Shown piece by piece: positions 26,402-35,499 of a stretch of 64,000 bases of DNA. This DNA comes from Elusimicrobiota bacterium. GTDB lineage: Bacteria > Elusimicrobiota > Endomicrobiia > Endomicrobiales > Endomicrobiaceae. The stretch spans positions 1 through 64,000 of the forward strand of contig JAFXSD010000076.1 of assembly GCA_017525905.1 (NCBI GenBank). The letters are read 5' to 3'. Position 1 is the first letter of the stretch, and every line of letters begins with the position of its first letter. Under the pieces are notes generated by a model. It saw nothing but the letters and a program-made list of their open reading frames with translations. It made no database searches and had not been told where the DNA came from. The translations under genes and the position numbers were made by a program.

Positions 26402-27667
26402 TTAAAAATTCTTACAGAAAGTATTTTCCAAATCTTCAATAATGTTGTCAGAGGCATTTCTAACAATATTTAATTCTTCCTTTAAATTTAATCTTTCTTG
26501 TTTCTTTACATCAATATTTTTTTCCAAAACATCAAATAAAATTTTTTGCAGTTCTTCTAAATCATAAACTTGATAATATGCCTTTGATATTTTATCCGTA
26601 ATTTGCGGTATACAAACAGAGTCTTTTCTTTTTAAATTTATCACCGGACTTTCAGCAGGTAAAAATTCCACTAAAAAACTTAAACAATCCGTAATCAAAC
26701 ATTTTGTTTGCTTAAACAAATCTATATAATTTCCTTCCTCATAAACAGATCCGATTTTTGCCCATTCACTATAATAAGCATCTATTTCTTCCGTATTCTT
26801 AAAAAGATTGTTTTTTAACAATTCTGTTTTTAATCTCGGATGCGGTTTGAAAACCCAATTAAAATCCGAATGTTTCTTTGCATACTCTAAAATATATTTA
26901 CCGTTCCATTCAAAAGTTCCCAACTTTAAAGATCTTTTACCAAAGGAATGGTGCGGTGCATAAATCACATATTTTTTTTCATATTTTTTATTATCCGAAT
27001 ATCGATCTAATTTTGTATAACCGACAACTTTTAAATTATTCTCTTTATAACCTTTATTTTTATATTCTTGTTCTATAAACTCATGAGAAATATATTCTTT
27101 AAAAAGCATATAATGAAAGTTATATTTAAACATATTTATTATTTCATATTCTTCAACAAAAGCATAAGGTATGTATATTGCTAAAGCATATTTACTTATT
27201 GAAAACAAATTTTGATTTTTTGCTATAAACCAAGGTTGTTGGTAAACAACAATATCAATTTTGTATTTTTCTAAATTATCAAATTGTTTTGTTTTATTAT
27301 TATAAACTATTTGAATATTATTACAATATTTATTAAAAAACTCAACATTTTTACTGTATTTTTCATCAAGTTTTTCTCTGTTAATTTCATTTAATGAAGT
27401 TAACAATATTATCGGTTCAAAATGTTTGCCTTGTTTTAATTTATCATACAAAGTTTGACAACACCATTTTTCATTTTCATTTACCAAAAATCCAATTTTT
27501 AATTTCCTTTTATTTTGCTTTGCAATTAAACATAAATTCTTGTAAACTTTCTTCTGCCTTTGTTTCACAATTAAAAATTGTAAATATTTAATAAAACAAA
27601 TAATTTGTTTATGTATAAATTTAACAAAAGGAACTTTATTCCATATAAATTCTTTTATTTTTTTCAT
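26402..27667 (-). CDS. CDP-glycerol/ribitol phosphotransferase family protein
   Basis: The 421-residue protein matches the TagB/TagF-type glycosyltransferase-B-like phosphotransferases. VIYAPHHSFGKRSLKL, a basic FKPHPRLKTEL segment (about residue 275) and LITDCLSFLVEFLPAESPVI near the C-terminus are the family's active-site blocks. These enzymes transfer glycerol- or ribitol-phosphate from a CDP-polyol to a growing polymer. The CDP-ribitol synthase 16 bases downstream suggests ribitol phosphate as the unit (inference). The N-terminal basic/aromatic helix may anchor it to the membrane. Confidence 0.86.
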   Translation of the reverse strand: MKKIKEFIWNKVPFVKFIHKQIICFIKYLQFLIVKQRQKKVYKNLCLIAKQNKRKLKIGFLVNENEKWCCQTLYDKLKQGKHFEPIILLTSLNEINREKLDEKYSKNVEFFNKYCNNIQIVYNNKTKQFDNLEKYKIDIVVYQQPWFIAKNQNLFSISKYALAIYIPYAFVEEYEIINMFKYNFHYMLFKEYISHEFIEQEYKNKGYKENNLKVVGYTKLDRYSDNKKYEKKYVIYAPHHSFGKRSLKLGTFEWNGKYILEYAKKHSDFNWVFKPHPRLKTELLKNNLFKNTEEIDAYYSEWAKIGSVYEEGNYIDLFKQTKCLITDCLSFLVEFLPAESPVINLKRKDSVCIPQITDKISKAYYQVYDLEELQKILFDVLEKNIDVKKQERLNLKEELNIVRNASDNIIEDLENTFCKNF

Positions 27668-27708
27668 CTTTCCCTGGCCACATATTATTCCGTATTTTCT
27701 TAATCATT

Positions 27709-28557
27709 TCACTTATTTGTTTCATTATTCATATATTTCGTGTATGGATTTTCCAAATCAACAATAGCCGTATTGTGTGAAATCTGTTTTTCTTTTGGAG
27801 GTAATTTCATATAATCACCGTATATTCGAGTCAAATATTTGTCGTATTCTTTCGGTGCCTTTACAGTTATGGTTTCAAATTGAAGATCTGTCCCTTCTTT
27901 AAACCATTGTATCGGTGCAACTTCTCTTTTTCTCCAAATTCCGCAATAATTTATAATTAGATGACTGTTTTTTACGGATTTTAATAATGTATTTATTTTG
28001 TTTAATAAAATATTGGAATTCGGAAATATAATTTTTAATATAACAGAAATAAACTTTTTAATTGTTTTTTTTAAAAACGGCATTTCATCAATTACATAAC
28101 AATCTTTTGTTCGTATTATAAGCATTAGACTTTTAATATACGAGTAAACTAAAAAAGATTTAATTTTACTTACAGGATAATAATCCAACGGAAAAATATC
28201 TATAAATACTCCGTGGTTTATATCTAACTTTTTAACACTCTGTTCTATAAATGTAGTTTGTGAATTTCTAATTTTTGCATAATTAAAACGAACATTTTTA
28301 TCGGTAATATAAGTTTGTAAAAAATAAGGTTCCGGTAAATGTTTTTGTGCAACATTTAAAAATCTGTCAAAATCTTTTCGCGGCATAGAAACATCAATAT
28401 CATCATCCCAAGGAATAAAACCTTTGTGTCTTACAGCACCCAACAATGTTCCGCCAACAACATAGTATTGCAGATTTTCTTTATTGCAGACATTTATAAA
28501 TTGCTTTAAAATATCAAGTTCTGCATATTGTAAATTTTTATTATAATTATTACTCAT
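27709..28557 (-). CDS. LicD/fukutin family phosphotransferase
   Basis: The 282-residue protein has the LicD core YYVVGGTLLGAVRHKGFIPW followed by DDDIDVSMPRKDF (about residues 44-75). The acidic cluster is catalytic. LicD proteins and eukaryotic fukutin/FKRP move phosphocholine or ribitol-5-phosphate from a CDP donor to glycans. Together with the CDP-ribitol synthase here, ribitol phosphate is the more likely group. I chose the start at 28555-28557 (MSNNYNKNLQ), which has AGAGG upstream and clears the preceding gene; an in-frame ATG 12 codons earlier would overlap it. Confidence 0.9.
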   Translation of the reverse strand: MSNNYNKNLQYAELDILKQFINVCNKENLQYYVVGGTLLGAVRHKGFIPWDDDIDVSMPRKDFDRFLNVAQKHLPEPYFLQTYITDKNVRFNYAKIRNSQTTFIEQSVKKLDINHGVFIDIFPLDYYPVSKIKSFLVYSYIKSLMLIIRTKDCYVIDEMPFLKKTIKKFISVILKIIFPNSNILLNKINTLLKSVKNSHLIINYCGIWRKREVAPIQWFKEGTDLQFETITVKAPKEYDKYLTRIYGDYMKLPPKEKQISHNTAIVDLENPYTKYMNNETNK

Positions 28558-28561
28558 AATT

Positions 28562-29608
28562 TTATTTATCCTCTGTTTCATAAATTGATTCAAGCGTGTC
28601 TATATATTTTTGTTTATTATTATATTCTTTAAATAAATTTACAGAATTAAGCGATAATTCGTTCAATTTATTTTTATTATTTAAAACATCAACAATAAAA
28701 TCGGCATACTCTTCATCATTATTTGACAAAAAGCCGTTTTTCCCCGGTATAACTATTTTTTTTAATCCGCCGACCATTGTACTTACAATTGGTTTTCCTA
28801 AAGATTGTGCTTCTAAAGTACACATCGGCATTCCTTCATGTACAGATGTCATAACCAATATTTTTGATTTTTTTAATATAGGATACGGGTTTTTTTGAAA
28901 ACCGTAAAAAGTAATATTATTTTCTAATTTATAATTTTTCACAAGCTCTTCGGCTTTTATTCTGTCAACACCGTCACCGACAACAGCTAAAGATATATCT
29001 TGTTTTTTTTCTTTTATTAGTTTAACTATATCTATTAAATGAAATATATTTTTCGGATATTCCAACCTGCCTAAAAATATCAAATCATATTCTTTGTTTA
29101 TGTTGTATAAATTAGATTTTTTTTCGACATCCTGTTCATTAATAATATTGTACAAAATGATACTTTTTTCTTTTACATTTTTTTTAAAGTAATATTGTTG
29201 ATATGCACTATCCGAAACCCAAATAAACTTATCCACCCTTTTTGAACAAAAATTAAACAACAATGTTTTTAAATTACAAGTTCTCATCAATATACTATTG
29301 GAATGTATGTGTGAAACGACTTTATAACTTTTGCTGAAAAACGATGCTAATACGGTAGCTTTATTGTCATGTGCATGGATTATATCCGGTTGAATTTCTT
29401 TTAATGCTTTTTTTATTTCCAACAGAGATAATTTTTTTATTGGCACATGTTTTATTGAATTATTTTTTAATACTTCTTCTATATCACCTTTTGGAGAGCA
29501 ATAATAAAATTCATATTTACTTTTTAATATATTTATTATATTGCATACAACATTTTCTGCGCCGGAATATTTATTAGTCGACAATAAATGTAATATCTTT
29601 AATTTCAT
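28562..29608 (-). CDS. Glycosyltransferase family 4
   Basis: The 348-residue GT-B enzyme begins with ILHLLSTNKYSGAENVVCNI, a glycine-containing loop for the acceptor. FLGRLEYPKNIFHLIDIV starts the C-terminal nucleotide-sugar domain. TSVHEGMPMCTLEAQSLGKP (about residue 265) holds the conserved E-x7-E motif. IIHAHDNKATVLASF is a common acceptor-side segment. It is retaining by family. Neighbours place it in surface glycan assembly; the sugar is unknown. Confidence 0.9.
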   Translation of the reverse strand: MKLKILHLLSTNKYSGAENVVCNIINILKSKYEFYYCSPKGDIEEVLKNNSIKHVPIKKLSLLEIKKALKEIQPDIIHAHDNKATVLASFFSKSYKVVSHIHSNSILMRTCNLKTLLFNFCSKRVDKFIWVSDSAYQQYYFKKNVKEKSIILYNIINEQDVEKKSNLYNINKEYDLIFLGRLEYPKNIFHLIDIVKLIKEKKQDISLAVVGDGVDRIKAEELVKNYKLENNITFYGFQKNPYPILKKSKILVMTSVHEGMPMCTLEAQSLGKPIVSTMVGGLKKIVIPGKNGFLSNNDEEYADFIVDVLNNKNKLNELSLNSVNLFKEYNNKQKYIDTLESIYETEDK

Positions 29609-29634
29609 AATACAATAGAAGCCCTTTATAAAAT

Positions 29635-30888
29635 TTAATTATTATTCTTAATTAAATCATATTTCCTATATTTAATAGCATATAAAACTATTACAAACGG
29701 TAAGACTTTTTCCCTGTGTCTCATAGATTGTCCTGAATTACTACATCCCCAACCATAAGTAAAACTAAGCAGCAGCAATACTATTAATAAGATAATTTTT
29801 AAGTTTTTATCATACGATTTATATTTGAATATATTAAAAAACAAAAAGAAATATATTGAAGAACTAAATAAACACACCAACAAAACATTAAAGGTACGAC
29901 AATCCCATATCATCGGTGATAAATAAAAATACAACATTCTCAAAGGTGTATAAAGAATTATTAGAAATTTCGAACTTATATTATTTGTAAACAGTAAATA
30001 ATCCGTACTACCGACATTAAATTTACCTGATATATCCTCCAAGTGTTCTATTCTGTCAAAGTAGGTGGTTACCGAACCTCCGAACAAATGATATGCTCCC
30101 AAAAAAGCAAAAACCAACAGAAAAATTGCAAACAGTGTCTGTTTATATATTATTATTTTTCTATATTGATGGTTATATACAACGAATGCAATAGCATATC
30201 CTAAAGCAGTTAAAAGCATTCCCGAATGGAAAACAGATGAAAAGAAAACAAATAAAAATGAAATTAAAAAATACTTTATATTGTTTTCTTTATACCATTT
30301 AATAAAACAAAATAACGAGATACAATTACAAAAAATAATTATCGGTTCTCTCAATAAAGCACTGGAAACCAACATATTTGCCGGGGCAAAACTGAAAATA
30401 CACAATGATACAAAAACTTGTTTATAGCTGGTACATATCAGTTGTAAAGTTTTTTTAAATATTACAAGCGAAAATACGGAAGCTATAATATTAAAATATT
30501 GCGCAACCGCTCTACTTTCACCCATCATAGCAAACAATATTTCAAGAAAAGATACATAATGATTCTGAAAATCTATTTGTTTTGTTGCCGCCAAATAAAA
30601 GCCATCCGAATCACCGCCGTTAAAACCGACATTATATCCTTTTAAATCAAGTATCAATGTAACATTTCTTATTAAGAAAGAAATGAAAATTACAGTATTA
30701 AGTTTTTTGTCACTATTATTACACCTGTAAAACAATAAAAAAAACACATAGAAGATATTAGTTATCATCAATGGAATCGTAATTCCTAAACCTGTCATAT
30801 CATCTAACTTAAACAAGAAACTTTCAACAACAAAAAGAAAAAGCGTAATGATAATTTTAAAATTATTTATAAAATTTGCTCTGTTCAT
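29635..30888 (-). CDS. Polysaccharide polymerase-like membrane protein (Wzy/EpsG type)
   Basis: The 417-residue protein is almost wholly hydrophobic, with about ten membrane helices. Short polar loops include a larger one near VTTYFDRIEHLEDISGKFNV (about residue 270-290). Motif support for a named family is weak. Size, topology and position between two glycosyltransferases fit an O-antigen or exopolysaccharide repeat-unit polymerase such as EpsG/Wzy. Its start overlaps the upstream glycosyltransferase by 26 bases. No Wzx flippase is nearby. Confidence 0.65.
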   Translation of the reverse strand: MNRANFINNFKIIITLFLFVVESFLFKLDDMTGLGITIPLMITNIFYVFFLLFYRCNNSDKKLNTVIFISFLIRNVTLILDLKGYNVGFNGGDSDGFYLAATKQIDFQNHYVSFLEILFAMMGESRAVAQYFNIIASVFSLVIFKKTLQLICTSYKQVFVSLCIFSFAPANMLVSSALLREPIIIFCNCISLFCFIKWYKENNIKYFLISFLFVFFSSVFHSGMLLTALGYAIAFVVYNHQYRKIIIYKQTLFAIFLLVFAFLGAYHLFGGSVTTYFDRIEHLEDISGKFNVGSTDYLLFTNNISSKFLIILYTPLRMLYFYLSPMIWDCRTFNVLLVCLFSSSIYFFLFFNIFKYKSYDKNLKIILLIVLLLLSFTYGWGCSNSGQSMRHREKVLPFVIVLYAIKYRKYDLIKNNN

Positions 30889-31999
30889 AAATTCCTTTCA
30901 TTTTTATTTCTATATTCTTTATATCAAAATCTTTTATTTTTTGCAGATTGTAATTAAGCCAACTTTGTTTTTCTATATAAGAAATATTTAAAAACATTTT
31001 AATTTTTTCTATTATATCTTCCGTATTTTTTTGATTAAATAACAAACCGCCTTTGCCATCATCTATTAAGTCTGTGTTCCCCCGAATATTACTGCACAAA
31101 ACAGGAATGCCGCTTGCCATTGCTTCCATTAATGCAACAGACAATCCTTCTCTAATAGAAGGGAAAATAAAAGCATTGGCTATTTTATAATAATTTTCAA
31201 TATCTTTAATAAAACCTAAAAATTTCACTTGTTTTGACAGACCTAAATCACACACAAATTTAATTAATTTCTCTTTTAAATTTCCCTCACCGACAACAAG
31301 ATAAAGAATATTAGGATTATTTAATTTCTTTAAAGATTTTATTACTGATATATGATTTTTATTTTTGTTTATTTCTCCGACAGATAAAAATATTATCTTA
31401 TCTTCCGAAATATTTAATTCTTTTTTTAAATCTGTTTCTTTTATTTTGTTATTATTAAATTTTTCTAAATCTACACCTATACCGTTAATATATTCTATTT
31501 TTTTTGAATAAAACTTTTGTTTAGCAAGTTGATAATCTTCCTTTGTAATAGTAATAAGAGTATCCGTAAACTTTGACAGAAATCTTTCTATAGGATAATA
31601 AATTAACCAATTTAATATCGGAGCTCCTTTATAAAAATGAAAACCGTGCGGAGTATATATAACTTTACAAGTTCCTTTTTTCCTGAAAGGAATGGCTACC
31701 AATCTTGCAATTACCGAACCCATCGGAGAATGACAATGAACAAGACTGAAATTGTTATCATTCATTATCTGTTTTAATTGTTTATATGCTTTTATATTTT
31801 TTAAAGATAACGGAAATCTATCAAAATCTATTTGATAATTTGTTGTATTATAAGTTTTAAGTTTTTCTTTAAGATATTCAAAACCGTTAAAGTTTGTTGC
31901 AACCGATACTTTATAACCCAGTTGGGTTAACAATTTTATATCGTTCAATTCAAAATTAATAAAATTTCCAAGATGAAAAACCATTAACGCTTGTTTCAT
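30863..31999 (-). CDS. Glycosyltransferase family 4, EpsD-like
   Basis: The 378-residue GT-B enzyme has FHLGNFINFELNDIKLLTQL at the N-terminus and TPHGFHFYKGAPILNWLIYY (about residue 120-140). FPSIREGLSVALMEAMASG (about 275) holds the donor-binding E-x7-E. These features resemble EpsD-type exopolysaccharide transferases. The start at 31997-31999 overlaps the rlmB stop by one base (TAATG), indicating coupled translation; an earlier in-frame ATG lies inside rlmB. It is the first glycan gene after the housekeeping block. Confidence 0.9.
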   Translation of the reverse strand: MKQALMVFHLGNFINFELNDIKLLTQLGYKVSVATNFNGFEYLKEKLKTYNTTNYQIDFDRFPLSLKNIKAYKQLKQIMNDNNFSLVHCHSPMGSVIARLVAIPFRKKGTCKVIYTPHGFHFYKGAPILNWLIYYPIERFLSKFTDTLITITKEDYQLAKQKFYSKKIEYINGIGVDLEKFNNNKIKETDLKKELNISEDKIIFLSVGEINKNKNHISVIKSLKKLNNPNILYLVVGEGNLKEKLIKFVCDLGLSKQVKFLGFIKDIENYYKIANAFIFPSIREGLSVALMEAMASGIPVLCSNIRGNTDLIDDGKGGLLFNQKNTEDIIEKIKMFLNISYIEKQSWLNYNLQKIKDFDIKNIEIKMKGIYEQSKFYK

Positions 32000-32736
32000 T
32001 AAAAAGTGCTCCATGGTTTTTGTTGTTTAAATATCTCGTATAGTATTACTGCACTGGCACAAGAAACGTTTAAAGAAGATATTGTACTCTTTTGCGGTAT
32101 GGTAATAACAAAATCGCACTTTTCTCTTATTTTCTGATGCATTCCAAAACCTTCACTGCCCATAACCAAAACAGCAGGAAAAGGAATTTTTGTGTCTGTT
32201 ATTGATTTATTTCCGTTTTCAGCACCAAGTATCCAGAAACCGTTATCTTTTAGTTTTAATATTGCTTGTGACGAATTTGTAACTCTTGCTATTTTTATAT
32301 GCTCTATGGCGCCGGCAGAAGTTCTTTCCACCGTTTCGTTTATCGTCGCACTTCTCCATTTGGGTATAATTACTCCGTCAACACCGAAACATACGGCATT
32401 TCTTATGATTGCACCTAAATTGTGAGGATCTTCGATTGAATCGAGAAGGAGTAACAGTCCGTTTTGTTTATTTTTTACCGTCCGTATTAAATCATCAAGT
32501 TCAACATAATTTGTTGCCGACACTTCGGCAACAACACCCTGAGTGTTTTCCTGTTCGAATTTATCTAACTTCTCGGGCGGAACATTATTTATAACTATAC
32601 CTTTAGCTTTGGCAAGTTTTATAATTTCACTTATACTGCTGCCGTGAGCGGTTTTAGATATAAGAATTTTATTTATTGTTCTGTTACCGGACTTTATCGC
32701 TTCAAGAACGGCATTTCTACCAAAAAGTTTGTCCAT
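31999..32736 (-). CDS. rlmB: 23S rRNA 2'-O-ribose methyltransferase (RlmB/TrmH family)
   Basis: The 245-residue SPOUT enzyme has an N-terminal L30e-like RNA-binding part (MDKLFGRNAVLEAIKSGNRT). The C-terminal knot has LLDSIEDPHNLGAIIRNAVC, VLVMGSEGFGM and PQKSTISSLNVSCASAVILY. These are motifs 1-3 of the RlmB group, which methylates G2251 of 23S rRNA in E. coli. A different TrmH-family target cannot be excluded. A repeat-filled gap separates it from cysS upstream. Confidence 0.9.
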   Translation of the reverse strand: MDKLFGRNAVLEAIKSGNRTINKILISKTAHGSSISEIIKLAKAKGIVINNVPPEKLDKFEQENTQGVVAEVSATNYVELDDLIRTVKNKQNGLLLLLDSIEDPHNLGAIIRNAVCFGVDGVIIPKWRSATINETVERTSAGAIEHIKIARVTNSSQAILKLKDNGFWILGAENGNKSITDTKIPFPAVLVMGSEGFGMHQKIREKCDFVITIPQKSTISSLNVSCASAVILYEIFKQQKPWSTF

Positions 32737-32737
32737 T

Positions 32738-32846
32738 AAAAATTACTCCGTAATTTTGATGTATGGATGTATAGAAGTATGGATGTATGGACTATAAATG
32801 CTTTGCAAAAAGTTTCCTTCCTTCTATTCCTCCATACCTCCAACTA
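32738..32846. repeat. Composite intergenic repeat, rlmB-cysS gap
   Basis: The whole gap consists of a palindrome AAAATTAC-TCC-GTAATTTT (about 32739-32757), GATGTATGGATGTATAGAAG repeated with GTATGGATGTATGG, and the reverse-strand module CTTCTATTCCTCCATACC (about 32821-32838). The cysS stop TAG lies at its right end. The two modules are roughly inverted to each other. Confidence 0.8.
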
Positions 32847-34235
32847 TATTTTTTTGACCAAAGTCGAACTTCCGTCTTTATTATCTATAATCTTATAACC
32901 AAGTTCTGAAAGTTTGTTCCTACACTCATCAGCAACCGCCCAATTTTTTTCTTTTCTTGCCTGATTTCTTTTATTTAATAATTCCTGTAAATCGGATGAT
33001 GCAGACTCTTCTTTCAATACTCTTACACCCAAAGCACCATCTAAAATATCTTCAAAAAGCCACTTTGCTTGTTTTAACAAATCTTGTTTGTCTTGTGATA
33101 AATTGTTCAAGATTATATTTTTAAGTTCGTGCAAATAAGATAATGCTCTTTCAAAATTAAAATCATCATCTAACGAATCTTTAACCTGTTTTTGTATTTT
33201 TATTAAATTTTCATCTTTTAAATTGTTATCACCGTCTTTAACTATTGCAACAAGTCTTGAATATGCTTCATCAAGTCCTTGCAATGCGGCTTTTGCACTG
33301 TTTAAATTGTCGTGTGAAAAATCTAGCGGTGTTCTGTAATGTTGTGTAAGCAAATAATATCTTACTACTCTGGGATCGTATTGTTCAAAAATATCTTTTA
33401 ATGTAAAAAAGTTTCCTAAGCTTTTAGACATTTTTTCTTTGTTTACCGTAACGAATCCGTTATGTATCCAATAATTTGCAAACTGCTGTCCCGTGCAACT
33501 TTCACTTTGCGCAATTTCGTTTTCGTGGTGCGGGAATATTAAATCTTGGCCGCCGCCGTGAATATCTATAGTGTTACCCAACAATGTCGTAGACATAACG
33601 GAACACTCTATATGCCAACCGGGTCTGCCTTTACCCCAAAAACTGTCCCAGGAAACTTCCTGAGGTTCATTTTCTTTCGTTTTTTTCCATAATATAAAAT
33701 CGTAAGGATTTTGTTTCTTTGAATCTTTTTCTACTCTTGCTCCAACTCTCATTTCTTCAAATTTTCTTTTTGAAAGTTTTCCGTAATCTTTAAATTTATC
33801 TACGGAAAAATAAACATCTCCGTCAACATTATAGGCAAAACCTTTTTCTTCAAGTTTTTTTATAAACTCCACTATTTGCGGTATCATTTTAGTAACTTGC
33901 GGATAAGTGTTTGCTTTTATAACATTAAGTTTATCCATCTGCATGAAATAATCGTCTATAAACTGTTTTGCCAAATCTATCGGCGAAATTTGTTTTTCCA
34001 AAGATCTGTTGATAATTTTATCGTCAACATCCGTAAAATTTTGAACATGATTAACCGTATATCCGCTTCTCATAAAATGTCTTTTAATAACATCAAAAGT
34101 TACATAAGCTCTTGCATGTCCCAAATGACAAACATCGTAAGGTGTAACTCCGCAAATATATATCGACACATTGTTTTCTTTTATGGGTTTAAATTCTTCT
34201 ACTCTGTTTGTTAATGTGTTATAAAATTTTATCAT
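32844..34235 (-). CDS. cysS: Cysteinyl-tRNA synthetase
   Basis: The 463-residue class I synthetase charges tRNA-Cys. [20 protein letters not shown] (about residues 28-47) includes the HIGH motif as HLGH and the first zinc cysteine. WHIECSVMS and [20 protein letters not shown] supply the other zinc ligands. [10 protein letters not shown] (about residue 270) is the KMSKS loop. Length and C-terminal DALR-like domain are normal. It overlaps ispF by 17 bases, a known neighbour in many bacteria. Its 3' end abuts a repeat element. Confidence 0.97.
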   Translation of the reverse strand: MIKFYNTLTNRVEEFKPIKENNVSIYICGVTPYDVCHLGHARAYVTFDVIKRHFMRSGYTVNHVQNFTDVDDKIINRSLEKQISPIDLAKQFIDDYFMQMDKLNVIKANTYPQVTKMIPQIVEFIKKLEEKGFAYNVDGDVYFSVDKFKDYGKLSKRKFEEMRVGARVEKDSKKQNPYDFILWKKTKENEPQEVSWDSFWGKGRPGWHIECSVMSTTLLGNTIDIHGGGQDLIFPHHENEIAQSESCTGQQFANYWIHNGFVTVNKEKMSKSLGNFFTLKDIFEQYDPRVVRYYLLTQHYRTPLDFSHDNLNSAKAALQGLDEAYSRLVAIVKDGDNNLKDENLIKIQKQVKDSLDDDFNFERALSYLHELKNIILNNLSQDKQDLLKQAKWLFEDILDGALGVRVLKEESASSDLQELLNKRNQARKEKNWAVADECRNKLSELGYKIIDNKDGSSTLVKKI

Positions 34236-34725
34236 CTTCTTTTCCTTGTTTAACTATTTTTTTCAATGAAGAAACCGCCATTGCACAAATTCCTTCACCT
34301 CTGCCGATAAAGCCCATTTTCTCGTTAGTAGTAGCCTTTATTGCTATTCTTGCTTTAGATATACCCATTGTTTTTGAAAGAATATCTTTCATTTGATCTA
34401 TGTAAGGATATATTTTAGGCTTTTCCGCAACTATCGTCATATCCGTATTTATTATTTTAAATTTCTTTTTCTTTAAAGTTTTAACTACAATTTTTAAAAG
34501 TTCTATACTTGATATACCTTTATATCTGTCATCGTTTGTAGGGAAAAAATGTCCTATATCATTTTCTCCCGCGGCACCGAGCAAAGAATCCATTAAAGCA
34601 TGAACCAAAACATCCGCATCACTGTGTCCGTCAAGACCGTTGGTATCCGATATTTTTACTCCGCCGAGAAAAAGTTTCCTTGATTTTTTAAATCTGTGAA
34701 CATCGTATCCGAAGCCTACAAACAT
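34219..34725 (-). CDS. ispF: 2-C-methyl-D-erythritol 2,4-cyclodiphosphate synthase
   Basis: The 168-residue enzyme of the MEP isoprenoid pathway forms the cyclic diphosphate. The zinc ligands are in FGYDVHRF (Asp8, His10) and the conserved His is in [17 protein letters not shown]. The start has an AAGGAGTAAAA site. It lies between ispD and cysS, so the pathway genes are close but separated from ispD by a repeat unit of about 90 bases. Length is normal. Confidence 0.96.
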   Translation of the reverse strand: MFVGFGYDVHRFKKSRKLFLGGVKISDTNGLDGHSDADVLVHALMDSLLGAAGENDIGHFFPTNDDRYKGISSIELLKIVVKTLKKKKFKIINTDMTIVAEKPKIYPYIDQMKDILSKTMGISKARIAIKATTNEKMGFIGRGEGICAMAVSSLKKIVKQGKEDDKIL

Positions 34726-34736
34726 TTTTACTCCTT

Positions 34737-34844
34737 AAAAATTGCAAAGCAATTTTTGATATATGAATGTATGGAAATTACTATCAACAATATTTTTTAC
34801 CGTTGTCTTTTCTATACTTCTATTCCTCTACCCTTCTATCTCTC
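34737..34844. repeat. Composite intergenic repeat, ispF-ispD gap
   Basis: Palindrome AAAAATTGC-AAA-GCAATTTTT (34737-34757) is followed by GATATATGAATGTATGG. The element ends in CTATACTTCTATTCCTCTA, the reverse strand of the purine-rich module. That last module runs into the coding end of ispD, giving its terminal LRDRRVEE and stop. Confidence 0.82.
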
Positions 34845-35497
34845 AAGATTGCTTCAGCCAACTTAAAATCTATCGGTTGAGTTACTTTAAAATTTTCATA
34901 ACCGCCGTCAACCAACATTACTTTTTTACCGAACTTTTCTACAAGTTGTGCATCGTCGGTAACATTTTTCGGTATTTTATTTGAATAAACTTTTTTTAAT
35001 ATTTTCGTTTTAAACATCTGCGGAGTCTGTGCTTGCCAAATATTGTTCCTGTCGATAGATTTCGTTATATTCTTACCGTTTTTAGAAAACTTTATCGTAT
35101 CTCTTGCAACATTTGCCGCTATTGCTCCGCCGTACTTAACGGCACTGTCAAACACTTCTTTTATTATTTCAGATGTTATAAGCGGTCTTGCCGCATCGTG
35201 AACGGCAACAATATCTATGTTATCTTTAACAACTTTTAAACCGTTTTGAACGGAATTATACCTTTCTTTACCGCCGCAAACGACATCTATTTTATATAAT
35301 TTTTTATACCTTTCCATTCCCAAAAGTTTATATTCCGGAACAACAAGTATAATCTGTTTACATTCTTTAACTTTTTTAAATGCAAGTATGCTCCATATAA
35401 ACATCTTTTTTTTATTTAATAACAAAAACTGTTTCGGTTCTTTTGAACCAAATCTTTTACCTGCCCCGCCTGCAACAATAACAGCTGCAAAATTCAT
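34820..35497 (-). CDS. ispD: 2-C-methyl-D-erythritol 4-phosphate cytidylyltransferase
   Basis: The 225-residue enzyme activates MEP with CTP in isoprenoid synthesis. The nucleotide site is VAGGAGKRFGSKEPKQFLLL (residues 8-27). VAVHDAARPLITSEII (about 98-113) and DDAQLVEKFGKKV follow. It is the housekeeping copy, in contrast to the fused cytidylyltransferase at 25034-26386. The last eight codons appear to be encoded by an intergenic repeat unit, which provides the TAG stop. It is two bases from the PIN/TRAM gene. Confidence 0.95.
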   Translation of the reverse strand: MNFAAVIVAGGAGKRFGSKEPKQFLLLNKKKMFIWSILAFKKVKECKQIILVVPEYKLLGMERYKKLYKIDVVCGGKERYNSVQNGLKVVKDNIDIVAVHDAARPLITSEIIKEVFDSAVKYGGAIAANVARDTIKFSKNGKNITKSIDRNNIWQAQTPQMFKTKILKKVYSNKIPKNVTDDAQLVEKFGKKVMLVDGGYENFKVTQPIDFKLAEAILRDRRVEE

Positions 35498-35499
35498 AT

